This document shows positions 48,312-57,053 of a stretch of 64,000 nucleotides of DNA, piece by piece; positions within the stretch are counted from its first letter, which is position 1; each line of letters begins with the position of its first letter. The position numbers were made by a program, and so were the translations under genes. The notes below the pieces were generated by a model. The model was given only the letters and a program-made list of their open reading frames with translations, had not been told where the DNA came from and searched no databases. Location of the stretch: positions 62,001 to 126,000 of the forward strand of contig NZ_BDCA01000016.1 of the NCBI RefSeq assembly GCF_001613265.1, read 5' to 3'. The stretch comes from Nocardia vermiculata NBRC 100427. GTDB taxonomy: Bacteria > Actinomycetota > Actinomycetes > Mycobacteriales > Mycobacteriaceae.

Positions 48312-49271
48312 GTGCGTCGTTCGCTCGTTGCTGCTGTTGTGCTGGCGCTCGGTCTCGGTCTCTTCGCTCCCTGGGCCGGGCCGCTACCGCGGGCCGCGGC
48401 GGCGCAGGTGGTCCGCGTCGACGAGGTGCGCCCCACTCGCACGGCACTGTTCATCGACTCGCCGTCCATGGGCCGCACCATCCAGGTACAGGTACTGCAT
48501 CCGGCCGGTGGCGGCGCCCGGCCCAGCTACTATCTGCTCGACGGCCTGGATCCCGGTGTCACGCAGAGCACCTGGACCAACGCCACCGACGCCGAGCCTT
48601 TCTTCGCCGGTAAGAATGTCAATGTCGTGCTGCCGATCGGTGGCCAGGCGAGTTACTACACCGACTGGCAGTCCGACGATCCGCACTTCGGCCGCTACCG
48701 GTGGGAGACCTTCTTGACCCGGGAACTCCCGCCGATCATCGACGCCACCTTCGCCGGGAACGGCGTCAACGCGATCGGCGGCCTGTCGATGGGTGGTATC
48801 GCCGCATTCGTGCTCGCGGTGCGCCATCCCGAGCTGTACCAGGCGGTGGCCGGTTACAGCGCCTGCCCGGACCTGGGCATGGCGCAGGGCGCGATCATGT
48901 TCTCGGTGGCCAACCGCGGCGGCAATCCACTGAATATGTGGGGCGCGCCGGGCAGCCCCGAATGGGGTGCGCACGATCCGGCACTGCTCGCGGAGCGACT
49001 GCGGGGCAAGACCATCTACCTGTCCACCGGTACCGGCATTCCGGGGCCGCACGAGGCGGAGATCAAACCGCAGTTGCCGGAGAACATCCTGCTCGGCGGA
49101 CCGATCGAGGCCGGTGTCGGCATCTGTGTAACCGCCTTCGAACAGCGGCTGCGCGCCTTGCGGATCCCGGCCCGGGTCGATCACAGCCCGGTCGGCACCC
49201 ACTCGTGGTCGTACTGGCAGGACTATCTGCATGCCTCCTGGCCGACGGTCGGCGGTGCGATCGGCGCCTGA
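48312..49271 (+). CDS. Secreted antigen-85-like esterase / mycolyltransferase
   Basis: A 319-residue exported esterase. Residues 1-32 form a signal peptide (R-R-S then AAVVLALGLGLFAPWAGPLP, ending AAAAQ). The mature part opens VRPTRTALFIDSPSMGRTIQ. The nucleophile is in GGLSMGG and the late catalytic His is in GTHSWSYWQDYL, the S/T-H-x-W pattern of antigen 85 proteins, which transfer mycolates to trehalose and arabinogalactan. YYLLDGLDPG replaces the usual fibronectin-binding-region neighbour. The GTG has GGAGG nine bases upstream. Activity as a mycolyltransferase rather than a general esterase is inferred. Confidence 0.88.
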   Translation: MRRSLVAAVVLALGLGLFAPWAGPLPRAAAAQVVRVDEVRPTRTALFIDSPSMGRTIQVQVLHPAGGGARPSYYLLDGLDPGVTQSTWTNATDAEPFFAGKNVNVVLPIGGQASYYTDWQSDDPHFGRYRWETFLTRELPPIIDATFAGNGVNAIGGLSMGGIAAFVLAVRHPELYQAVAGYSACPDLGMAQGAIMFSVANRGGNPLNMWGAPGSPEWGAHDPALLAERLRGKTIYLSTGTGIPGPHEAEIKPQLPENILLGGPIEAGVGICVTAFEQRLRALRIPARVDHSPVGTHSWSYWQDYLHASWPTVGGAIGA

Positions 49272-49291
49272 CCGGCCCGTGCACGGGCCGG
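49272..49291. terminator. Short GC hairpin between convergent genes
   Basis: ccggcccg (49272-49279) and cgggccgg (49284-49291) pair around tgca. It lies directly after the esterase stop and just before the DUF397 stop. Confidence 0.55.
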
Positions 49292-49302
49292 GGCTGTTGC
49301 CC

Positions 49303-49527
49303 TCAGGCGGTTGCCGCGCCGGGCCGGTTGAATTCGCCGTCCTTGGCTCCTGCGACGAAGGCCCGCCACTCGCCGGGGGTGAAGATCAGCGTCGGCCCGT
49401 CCGGGTTCTTCGCATCCCGCAGACCGATATTTCCGCTGGCCAGGAATGCGATCTCGACGCCCCCGGCCCCCTCCCCACTGCGCTGCCAGACCGCTCCCGG
49501 CTCGATATCGCGATTCTTCGCTTCCAC
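49303..49527 (-). CDS. DUF397 domain protein
   Basis: A 74-residue protein with the DUF397 pattern: W-Q-R-S-G near residue 14, G-V-E-I-A-F, L-R-D-A-K-N-P-D-G-P and FTPGEWRAFVAGAKDGEFN. DUF397 genes normally follow an XRE-family regulator and act with it in small regulatory or antitoxin-like pairs in actinobacteria. No HTH gene is adjacent here. The GTG start at 49527 has AGGAGC five bases upstream. Confidence 0.85.
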   Translation of the reverse strand: MEAKNRDIEPGAVWQRSGEGAGGVEIAFLASGNIGLRDAKNPDGPTLIFTPGEWRAFVAGAKDGEFNRPGAATA

Positions 49528-49825
49528 GCTGTGCTCCTGATCGATGTCTGTGCCCACCGGTCGACCGGCGGGGCGCTGTCGTGCACCGACCCTATTCGGT
49601 TCGCGGAGGTGATATCGCAGCCGCCGGAAATCCGTCCGTATCGGCATGGCCGGAATCACACGGATATTCCCACCTGCGGAATGTCGACGTCGTGCGGGCG
49701 TACCGGCAACAGTGCTGGTTTACGGCGCAACCGGAGCGGAAACCCCCTTCTTGTGGCAGACATATGGCGTCGACCAGGACACAGATTCAGGGCACACGTC
49801 CTGCCGCACTGAAGGGACGACAAGG

Positions 49826-50050
49826 ATGGAGCACCGCATGGCACCCGTCTTCGACAGTTGCGCGGTGGTGCCCCGGCACCTCACCGTCGAGCAGGCGCAC
49901 AACATCCTGCACAGTCACAGCAGCTGTCCCAACGACCAATGCCCGCGTCGCAAAGCCGCACTGTTCTTCCTGATGGAATCTCGCCGTTCGGCCCGCGGCA
50001 ACGGGCGTGACCTGCGTCGGCCTACGCCGCGCACTACCGGGCTGGGTTAG
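49826..50050 (+). CDS. Small Cys/His-containing hypothetical protein
   Basis: A 74-residue frame; ATG 49838 (MAPVFDS) is an alternative with GGATGGAG seven bases upstream. The core VVPRHLTVEQAHNILHSHSS, then C-P-N-D-Q-C-P-R-R-K, looks like the short actinobacterial proteins with an LTxEQA helix and a C-x4-C pair. The C-terminal 25 residues are basic and less convincing. Function unknown. The 298 bases before it (49528-49825) hold no gene that I can support. Confidence 0.5.
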   Translation: MEHRMAPVFDSCAVVPRHLTVEQAHNILHSHSSCPNDQCPRRKAALFFLMESRRSARGNGRDLRRPTPRTTGLG

Positions 50051-50145
50051 CTCGGGATCGGTACCCGCACTCGCCGCCGTGGATGACGACGGCGAGTGCG
50101 GGGTCCTGCGCCCGCTGGGGGCGGGCCGCGATTACGGTGGTCACC

Positions 50146-52320
50146 ATGGCTCTCGACAGTGGTACCGGAACCATCCCGAATACCGGCGATCCCGCGGCGG
50201 TAACCCCGCCGGTTGCCAAACAAATCCCGGCGCAGCGCACCCATCACGGTGACACTTTCGTCGACCCCTACGAATGGCTGCGCGATAAAGACGACCCCGA
50301 AGTGGTTGCCTATCTCGAGGCCGAGAACGCCTATACCGACGCGCAGACCGAACATCTGGCTCCACTGCGCGCGCGGATTTTCGACGAGATCAAATCACGC
50401 ACCCAGGAGACCGATCTGTCGGTGCCGGCGCGGCTCGGCGACTATTGGTATTACTCCCGCAGTTTCGAGGGGCGTCAGTACGGCGTGCACTGCCGTTGCC
50501 CGGTGTCGGACCCCGACGACTGGACCCCGCCACAGCTCGACGCCGACGTAGAGATCGCTGGTGAGGAGATTCTGCTCGACAGCAATGTGCTCGCCGAAGG
50601 GCACGATTTCTTCGCCCTCGGGGCCTATTCGATCAGCCACGACGGCACTCAGCTCGCCTATTCCACCGATACCGTCGGTGACGAGCGGTATGTGCTGCGC
50701 ATCAAGGATCTGCGCAGCGGTGAACTGCTGGGCGACGAAATTCCCGGGACGGCGCCCGGTGCGACCTGGTCGCTGGACGGAACGCATATCTTCTATCAGA
50801 CCGTCGACGAATCCTGGCGGCCCGATACCGTGTGGCGGCACCGTCTCGGTTCCGCGCACAGCGACGACGTGACCGTATTCCACGAGCCCGACGAACGGTA
50901 CTGGGTGAGTATCGGGGCCACCCGTTCCGAGAAGTACCTGATGATCTGGGTCGGGTCGAAGATCACCAGCGAGGGCTGGATCCTCGAATCCGACCGGCCC
51001 GAGGGCGAGTTCCGGGTGCTGCTGCCGCGCCGCGAGGGCGTGGAGTACTCCGCCGAGCATGCGGTGATCGGCGGGCGCGATCGGCTGTTGATCCTGCACA
51101 ACGATGTGGTCGACGGCGTGAAGGCGGAGAACTTCGTGCTGGCCGAGGCGCCGCTGGAGGACCCCTCCGCGATGACCGAGCTGATCGGGCACCGCGACGA
51201 TGTGCGGCTCGAGGATATCGACTGCTTCGCCGAGCATCTGGTGCTGTCGTACCGGCGTGAGGCGCTGCCGCGGGTAGCGGTGTGGCCGTTGACCGCCGAC
51301 GGCTACGGCGAGCGCCGGGAGCTGGACTTCGGCCTGGAACTGTTCTCCGCCGGTATGGGATCGAATCCGGAATGGGCGCAGCCGACACTGCGGGTGGGCG
51401 TGACCTCGTTCATCACCCCGATGCAGATCTTCGACTACGTGCCGGCCACCGGTGAGATGATGCTGCGCAAGCAGCAGCAGGTCCTCGGTGGTTACGATCC
51501 GGAAGAGTATGTGCAGCACCGCGATTGGGCGACCGCCGCGGACGGCACCCGAATTCCGATCTCGGTGGTGCGCCGTCGCGACAGCGAGGGTGCCGAGCCG
51601 AAGCCGTTGCTGCTCTACGGTTACGGCTCCTACGAGGCCAGCATCGACCCGGGTTTCTCGGTGTCACGGCTGTCGCTGCTGGACCGGGGTGTGGTCTTCG
51701 CCGTCGCACATGTGCGCGGCGGCGGTGAGATGGGCCGGCTCTGGTACGAGCACGGTAAGACGCTCACCAAGAAGAACACCTTCACCGACTTCGTTTCCTG
51801 CGCACAGCATCTGATCGACGCCGGGGTGACGACACCGCAGCAGATGATCGCCGACGGCGGTAGCGCCGGGGGTCTGCTGATGGGTGCGGTGGCCAATCTG
51901 GCACCGGAACTGTTCGCCGGCATTCTCGCGAATGTGCCGTTCGTGGATCCGCTCACCTCGATTCTCGACCCGTCGCTGCCACTGACGGTCATCGAATGGG
52001 ACGAGTGGGGTAACCCGCTCGAAGATCCCGAGGTCTACGCCTATATGAAGGCGTACTCGCCGTATGAGAACGTCGCGGCGCAGAACTATCCGGCAATTCT
52101 GGCGATCACCAGCATCAACGACACCCGGGTGCTGTACGTGGAGCCGGCCAAGTGGGTTGCTGCCCTGCGGGCCACGAAGACCGGAGATTCCCAGCTCCTA
52201 CTGAAGACCGAGATGAGCGCGGGACACGGTGGGGTCAGCGGACGCTACGAGAAGTGGAAGGAAGTGGCGTTCGAATTCGCCTGGGTCCTCGATACCTTGG
52301 GTCTCGGCGGCGAGAACTGA
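50146..52320 (+). CDS. ptrB: S9 family oligopeptidase (PtrB-like)
   Basis: A 724-residue prolyl-oligopeptidase family protein. The N-terminal part (PVAKQIPAQRTHHGDTFVD, P-Y-E-W-L-R-D) and seven-bladed propeller are followed by the alpha/beta-hydrolase domain (about 470-724). The catalytic Ser573 is in GGSAGGLLMG, the Asp in S-I-N-D-T-R-V and the His in SAGHGGVSG. It cuts short peptides after basic residues (oligopeptidase B) or proline; the acidic residues around the propeller fit the oligopeptidase B group. M. tuberculosis has a split ptrBa/ptrBb here; in this window the gene is intact. Start at the ATG by protein fit; a GTG nine bases earlier is possible. Confidence 0.93.
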   Translation: MALDSGTGTIPNTGDPAAVTPPVAKQIPAQRTHHGDTFVDPYEWLRDKDDPEVVAYLEAENAYTDAQTEHLAPLRARIFDEIKSRTQETDLSVPARLGDYWYYSRSFEGRQYGVHCRCPVSDPDDWTPPQLDADVEIAGEEILLDSNVLAEGHDFFALGAYSISHDGTQLAYSTDTVGDERYVLRIKDLRSGELLGDEIPGTAPGATWSLDGTHIFYQTVDESWRPDTVWRHRLGSAHSDDVTVFHEPDERYWVSIGATRSEKYLMIWVGSKITSEGWILESDRPEGEFRVLLPRREGVEYSAEHAVIGGRDRLLILHNDVVDGVKAENFVLAEAPLEDPSAMTELIGHRDDVRLEDIDCFAEHLVLSYRREALPRVAVWPLTADGYGERRELDFGLELFSAGMGSNPEWAQPTLRVGVTSFITPMQIFDYVPATGEMMLRKQQQVLGGYDPEEYVQHRDWATAADGTRIPISVVRRRDSEGAEPKPLLLYGYGSYEASIDPGFSVSRLSLLDRGVVFAVAHVRGGGEMGRLWYEHGKTLTKKNTFTDFVSCAQHLIDAGVTTPQQMIADGGSAGGLLMGAVANLAPELFAGILANVPFVDPLTSILDPSLPLTVIEWDEWGNPLEDPEVYAYMKAYSPYENVAAQNYPAILAITSINDTRVLYVEPAKWVAALRATKTGDSQLLLKTEMSAGHGGVSGRYEKWKEVAFEFAWVLDTLGLGGEN

Positions 52321-52325
52321 GCTAC

Positions 52326-52356
52326 CCGGTGGCGCCGTCGCCGACGGCGCCACCGG
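52326..52356. terminator. 14-bp perfect-stem bidirectional terminator
   Basis: Arms 52326-52339 and 52343-52356 pair exactly with loop gcc. It lies between the ptrB stop and the gadB stop. Confidence 0.8.
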
Positions 52357-52396
52357 TGCGTACCGGCCTGGTCCGAGGTGTCGAGGCGGGAAGCGG

Positions 52397-53806
52397 CTAC
52401 CGCAGGTCGAGTGCGTTCGCGATCGACTCGTCCGATACCGCGGCGGTGGCATCGTGGGTGAAACCGCCCGCTTCCCGGCGGGTCAGCGGCACCGACAGCG
52501 GATGTTTCCGCAGCTGGTCGATGCATCGGTCGATATCGGCCAGCAGCAGATCGGCCATATCGTGGGTGAAGCCGTGCCGGATGACCGCGCGCATGATCGT
52601 CTCGTCCTGCCGATCGGCGGGCAGCGGGTAGGCGGCGATCAGCCAGCCGCGCGAGCGCAGCCGCTCGGACAGGTCGTAGAGGTTGAACCCCGGATCCCCG
52701 CGCAGCTTCCACGACACCGCACTGATGCCCTGCTCGGTGGAGCCGTCGTGAATCATCTCGAACAGCCCGGTATCCGACAGCCCCTGGGCCAGGTGCCGGC
52801 AGACCCGGTAGATCGCCGACTGCACCCGGGTGTATCCGGTTCGGCCCAGTCGGATGAAGTCGTAGTACTGGGTGATGGCCTGCCCGCCCGGTCGGGAGAA
52901 GTTCAGATTGAAGGTAGCCATGCTGCCGCCCAGATAGTCCACATCGAAGATCAGCTCGGCGGGCAGGTCGTCGGTGTCGCGCCAGATCGCCCACCCGGCG
53001 CCCAGCGGCGCCAGTCCGGTCTTGTGCCCGGAGGCGTTGATCGACTTCACCCGCGGTAACCGGAAGTCCCACACCAGATCCGGTGCGGTGAAGGGAGCGA
53101 GGAAGCCGCCGCTGGCGGCGTCGACATGCAGGGGAACGTCCAGTCCGGTGCGGGCCTGCAGTTCGTCCAGTGTCGCACTCATCGCGGCGATGTCCTCGAA
53201 CAGGCCGGTGTAGGTCTGGCCCATGGTCGCCACCACCATGATCGTGTTCGAATCACAGTGTGCGGCAAGGTCGTCCGGATGCATGGTGTAGCGGTCCCCG
53301 CGCAGCGGCACCTGCCGGATCTCCACATCGAAATACCGGGCGAACTTCTCCCAGCAGACCTGGACCGGCCCGCAGACGAAGTTGGGCACGCCCTGCCCGC
53401 CACGTTTGCGCCAGCGTGTCTTCGCCGCGAGGCCACCGAGCATGGCGGCCTCGCTGGAACCGGTGGTGGAGGTGCCGTGTGTGGTGTCGGGATGCGGTGC
53501 ATGCCACAGGTCGGCGACCATCCGGACGCAGCGGCGCTCCAACTCGGCGGTCTGCGGGTACTCGTCCTTGTCGACGATGTTCTTGGCCAGGCTCTGAGCC
53601 ATCAGTCGCTGCGCGTACTCGTCGATCCAGGTGGTGCAGAAGGTGGCCAGATTCATCCGTGAGACGCCGTCGAGCATCAGCTCGTCGTGCACGATCTGGT
53701 AAGCCTCCTGCGCCGGCATCTCGGGATCCGGAAAGGTGCCCTTGGGGGCGCCGCGATCCAGATCGGGCATGGCGAACAGGTCGTCTGATTCCGGTAGTGC
53801 AGCCAT
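52397..53806 (-). CDS. gadB: Glutamate decarboxylase
   Basis: A 469-residue group II PLP decarboxylase. It has EAAMLGGLAAKTRWR, HVDAASGGFLAPFTAPDLVW, S-I-N-A-S-G-H-K with PLP Lys262, and NFSRPGGQAITQYYDFIRLG. It converts glutamate to GABA with use of a proton, an acid-resistance and GABA-shunt step. The ATG at 53806 has GAGAGGATGAG directly upstream. The frame stays open far upstream antisense to the M20 gene, which I do not count. The length matches E. coli GadB (466). No gadC antiporter is adjacent. Confidence 0.94.
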   Translation of the reverse strand: MAALPESDDLFAMPDLDRGAPKGTFPDPEMPAQEAYQIVHDELMLDGVSRMNLATFCTTWIDEYAQRLMAQSLAKNIVDKDEYPQTAELERRCVRMVADLWHAPHPDTTHGTSTTGSSEAAMLGGLAAKTRWRKRGGQGVPNFVCGPVQVCWEKFARYFDVEIRQVPLRGDRYTMHPDDLAAHCDSNTIMVVATMGQTYTGLFEDIAAMSATLDELQARTGLDVPLHVDAASGGFLAPFTAPDLVWDFRLPRVKSINASGHKTGLAPLGAGWAIWRDTDDLPAELIFDVDYLGGSMATFNLNFSRPGGQAITQYYDFIRLGRTGYTRVQSAIYRVCRHLAQGLSDTGLFEMIHDGSTEQGISAVSWKLRGDPGFNLYDLSERLRSRGWLIAAYPLPADRQDETIMRAVIRHGFTHDMADLLLADIDRCIDQLRKHPLSVPLTRREAGGFTHDATAAVSDESIANALDLR

Positions 53807-53968
53807 CTCATCCTCTCCAGGGACTTCGATCGCGCTCGGGTTCGTATCCCATGATGCCCTCCGAGCTGCCCGGACGTGGACGAACGGCGCGATGGATACG
53901 CGCGCGGGTGGACCGACGGGGCGGATACGGTGGCTCGGGAATGTCGAGCACAGGAGAGGTGGCGGGCG

Positions 53969-55339
53969 ATGACCGGCGACGAACGGACCGCGCGGCTGCG
54001 CGCACAGGTGCACTCGCTCATGCCGCAGGCGCGCACGGATCTGGCCCGGTTGGTGGCCTATCGATCGGTCGCCGACGAGCGGCAGTTCCCGGTGCAGGAG
54101 TGCCGGCAGGCGGCACGGTGGGTCGCCGATGCCTGCTCCGCCGTCGGGCTGACCGATGTCGGACTGCATCCGACACCGGACGGTAGCGAGGCGGTAGTGG
54201 CCAGGTATCCGGCACCCGCCGGCGCGCCCACGGTGTTGCTGTACTGCCACTACGACGTGCAGCCCCCGGTCGACGAGGCGGCCTGGGACAGCCCGGTATG
54301 GGAGCTCACCGAACGGGACGGTCGCTGGTACGGACGCGGCGCGGCCGACTGCAAGGGCAATCTGATCGCTCACCTCACAGCACTGCGGGCAGTACAGAAC
54401 ATGATGGGTGACAACGGATTCCCGGTCGGCATCACGTTGGTCGCGGAGGGGTCGGAGGAGCAGGGGACCGGCGGCCTGGAGGAATTCGTCCCCGCCCATC
54501 CGGAGCTGCTGCGCGCGGACGCGCTGGTGATCGCCGACTGTGGCAACGTCGCTGTCGGGGTGCCCACCTTCACACAAACCCTGCGGGGCAATGTGAACGT
54601 CCTCGTCACTGTCGAAACACTCTCGGGCCCAATACATTCCGGAATGTTCGGCGGTGCCGCCCCGGATGCGACCGCCGCGTTGGTCCGGCTGTTGTCCACC
54701 CTGCGTGACGAGCACGGCGACACCACCGTCGCGGGTCTGCCGGCCGAGCAGCGCTGGGACGGCGTGCAGTATCCGGCCGAGCAGTTCCGCGCCGACGCGG
54801 GCGTGCTCGACGGGGTGCACTTGCTCGGCAGCGGCGCTGTCGCCGACATGCTGTGGGCCCGTCCGGCCGTGACTATTCTGGGGATCGACGTGCCTCCGGT
54901 GGTCGGCTCGGCGGCGGCGATCCAGCCCACTGCGCGGGCCCGGCTCAATCTGCGCATCCCGCCCGGTGTGGACCCCGACTCGGCGTTGCGGGCCCTGACC
55001 GCTCATCTGGAATCGAATGCGCCGTGGGGTGCGCGAGTGCACATCGAACTCGAAGGCACCGGCGCACCGTTCCGTTCCGGGACCGGCGGCCCGGCCCGGC
55101 GGGCGATGGAGGCCGCGTTCGCCGCGGCCTACGGCCGCCCGGCCACGACGCAGGGACAGGGCGGCTCGATCCCGCTGTGCACTGTCTTCGCCGACACCTA
55201 CCCGGACGCCGAGATCATGCTGATCGGTGTCGAGGAACCGGCCTGCCTGATCCACGCGCCCAACGAGAGCGTGGACCCCGGCGAGATCGAACAGGTGGCG
55301 CTGACCGAGGCATTGTTTCTCACCTCGTACACCGGGTGA
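53969..55339 (+). CDS. M20 family metallopeptidase (dipeptidase)
   Basis: A 456-residue M20 zinc peptidase. Metal ligands are in YCHYDVQPP, G-A-A-D-C-K-G, AEGSEEQGTGGLEEF and the late P-N-E-S-V. The lid (dimerisation) domain spans about 190-320 with GPIHSGMFGGAAPDA. It hydrolyses dipeptides or related amides. The ATG at 53969 has GGAGAGG ten bases upstream. It is divergent from gadB with 162 bases between them. Confidence 0.9.
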   Translation: MTGDERTARLRAQVHSLMPQARTDLARLVAYRSVADERQFPVQECRQAARWVADACSAVGLTDVGLHPTPDGSEAVVARYPAPAGAPTVLLYCHYDVQPPVDEAAWDSPVWELTERDGRWYGRGAADCKGNLIAHLTALRAVQNMMGDNGFPVGITLVAEGSEEQGTGGLEEFVPAHPELLRADALVIADCGNVAVGVPTFTQTLRGNVNVLVTVETLSGPIHSGMFGGAAPDATAALVRLLSTLRDEHGDTTVAGLPAEQRWDGVQYPAEQFRADAGVLDGVHLLGSGAVADMLWARPAVTILGIDVPPVVGSAAAIQPTARARLNLRIPPGVDPDSALRALTAHLESNAPWGARVHIELEGTGAPFRSGTGGPARRAMEAAFAAAYGRPATTQGQGGSIPLCTVFADTYPDAEIMLIGVEEPACLIHAPNESVDPGEIEQVALTEALFLTSYTG

Positions 55340-55369
55340 ACCCCGTCCGCGACGCGGCCGGGTGCGGAC

Positions 55370-56014
55370 TCAGATGTCCCGCTGGGTCTCGGGCTCGACC
55401 GTGGTGAACTCGGTGCCTTCCGGTCGCATCTCGGTCAACCGGCCGAAATAGATGCCCTGCGCTTCGGGCGCGATGACGCCGTAGTGGATCGGCAGTGCGG
55501 TCCGCGGCGACACCGCGCGCAGGTAGTCGACGGTTTCGCTGAGCTTCATCCACGGTGCCGCGGCGGGAATGGCGAGCACACCTACCGGCACCGGCGGCAC
55601 CCACAGCGAATCGCCCGGGTGCACGAACTGGGCCGGGTCGGCTGCGCTGCCCAGCTGGAAGACGGTGTTGTCGATGACCGGAATATCGGGATGGATCACC
55701 GCATGCCGGCCACCGCCCCCGGTGATCTGCAGGTCACCGACGTTCACGATATTTCCGGCGTGCACGGCCTCCCAGCCCTCGCCACGCTGCTGTGCGGTCT
55801 GCGGATCGCTGAGCAGCCGGGCGCCGGGGTTGGCCTCGACCAGCGCTTCGATCCGGGCCGGGTCGATGTGGTCGGGATGCTGATGGGTGATCGCGATGGC
55901 GTCGAGCCCGGTGATGCCCTCGAAGCCGTGCGCGAAGGTGCCCGGGTCGAACAGGACCTTCACACCGTTCAATTCGACGAGAACGCAGGAATGACCGAAG
56001 TGGGCGATACGCAT
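55370..56014 (-). CDS. MBL-fold metallohydrolase
   Basis: A 214-residue metallo-beta-lactamase-fold protein of the UPF0173/YycJ-like kind. It begins MRIAHFGHSCVLVELNGVKV and has the metal motif THQHPDHIDP (HxHxDH). The substrate is unknown. The stop lies 31 bases from the convergent M20 gene. Its start region abuts the purS promoter. Confidence 0.88.
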   Translation of the reverse strand: MRIAHFGHSCVLVELNGVKVLFDPGTFAHGFEGITGLDAIAITHQHPDHIDPARIEALVEANPGARLLSDPQTAQQRGEGWEAVHAGNIVNVGDLQITGGGGRHAVIHPDIPVIDNTVFQLGSAADPAQFVHPGDSLWVPPVPVGVLAIPAAAPWMKLSETVDYLRAVSPRTALPIHYGVIAPEAQGIYFGRLTEMRPEGTEFTTVEPETQRDI

Positions 56015-56075
56015 ATGCCCACGCTAGCGCTCGGAGGGCAGGTGGCCCGGCGCGGCGCCGGTCAGCAGCGCCGAT

Positions 56076-56081
56076 TAAGCT
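56076..56081 (+). promoter_or_regulatory. Likely -10 box of the purS-purQ operon
   Basis: TAAGCT lies 37 bases before the purS GTG, giving a short leader with GAGGAG before the start. The same hexamer serves purD. Confidence 0.5.
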
Positions 56082-56118
56082 GTTGCGGTAATCCCCCCAC
56101 CAGCTTGAGGAGCAACGC

Positions 56119-56355
56119 GTGGCACGAGTTGTGGTCGAGGTGATGCCGAAGGCCGAGATCCTGGATCCGCAGGGTCAGGCCATCGCCGGCGCGCTCGGAC
56201 GACTGGGCTTTCCGGGCGTTTCGGATGTGCGCCAGGGCAAGCGATTCGAACTCGACATCGACGAGAGCGTCAGCGATGCGGAGCTCGAGAAGATCGCCGA
56301 GGCCCTGCTCGCCAACACGGTGATCGAGGACTGGAAAGTGGTGCGGCTGCCGTGA
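56119..56355 (+). CDS. purS: Phosphoribosylformylglycinamidine synthase subunit PurS
   Basis: A 78-residue PurS, beginning ARVVVEVMPKAEILDPQGQA with G-V-S-D-V-R-Q-G-K in the middle. PurS bridges PurQ and PurL in the FGAM synthase complex that makes formylglycinamidine ribonucleotide from FGAR. GAGGAG lies eight bases upstream of the GTG. It overlaps purQ by four bases. Confidence 0.96.
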   Translation: MARVVVEVMPKAEILDPQGQAIAGALGRLGFPGVSDVRQGKRFELDIDESVSDAELEKIAEALLANTVIEDWKVVRLP

Positions 56356-57038
56356 CCAGCACTGCGCGTATCGGTGTCATCACCTTCCCGGGCACGCTCG
56401 ACGACGTCGATGCGGCTCGGGCGGTCCGGCTGGCCGGCGGCGAGGCCGTGAGCCTGTGGCATGCCGACGCCGACCTCCGCGGTGTCGACGCGGTGATCGT
56501 GCCCGGCGGCTTCTCCTACGGCGACTACCTGCGTGCCGGTGCCATCGCGCGGTTCGCGCCCGTGATGGGCAAGGTCGTGGAGGCTGCCGGTAAGGGCATG
56601 CCCGTGCTGGGCATCTGCAACGGCTTCCAGGTGCTGTGCGAGGCCGGACTGCTGCCCGGCGCACTGACCCGTAACGAGGGGCTGCACTTCGTCTGCCGCG
56701 ATCAGTGGCTGCGGGTGGAATCCAGTGGTACGGCGTGGTCCTCCCGCTACGAATCGGGCGCGCAGATCCTGATCCCGGTCAAGAATGCCGAAGGTCGTTA
56801 CCAGGCCTCGGAATCTGTCCTCGACGAACTGGAGGGCGAGGGCCGGGTCGTGTTCCGCTACGCGGGTGACAACCCGAACGGTTCGCAGCGTGCGATCGCC
56901 GGTATCGCGTCCGCGAACGGCCGGGTCGTCGGGCTGATGCCGCACCCCGAACATGCCACCGAGCCGCTGACCGGCCCGAGCGACGACGGCCTCGGGATGT
57001 TTCTGTCGGTACTCGACAGCCTGGTCGCCACCGCCTGA
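56352..57038 (+). CDS. purQ: Phosphoribosylformylglycinamidine synthase subunit PurQ (glutaminase)
   Basis: A 228-residue class I glutamine amidotransferase. The catalytic Cys89 is in GICNGFQ and His/Glu are in MPHPEHATE. R-I-G-V-I-T-F-P-G opens the fold. It supplies ammonia to PurL. The GTG overlaps purS. It ends 15 bases before the convergent ligand-binding protein gene. purL is 4.3 kb further on rather than next door. Confidence 0.96.
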   Translation: MTSTARIGVITFPGTLDDVDAARAVRLAGGEAVSLWHADADLRGVDAVIVPGGFSYGDYLRAGAIARFAPVMGKVVEAAGKGMPVLGICNGFQVLCEAGLLPGALTRNEGLHFVCRDQWLRVESSGTAWSSRYESGAQILIPVKNAEGRYQASESVLDELEGEGRVVFRYAGDNPNGSQRAIAGIASANGRVVGLMPHPEHATEPLTGPSDDGLGMFLSVLDSLVATA

Positions 57039-57053
57039 GGGCAACGCCTGCGC

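Noticed and set aside
53807..55255. Upstream extension of the gadB frame to 952 codons
   Set aside because: It runs antisense through the whole M20 peptidase gene. The decarboxylase begins at 53806 with a strong ribosome binding site.
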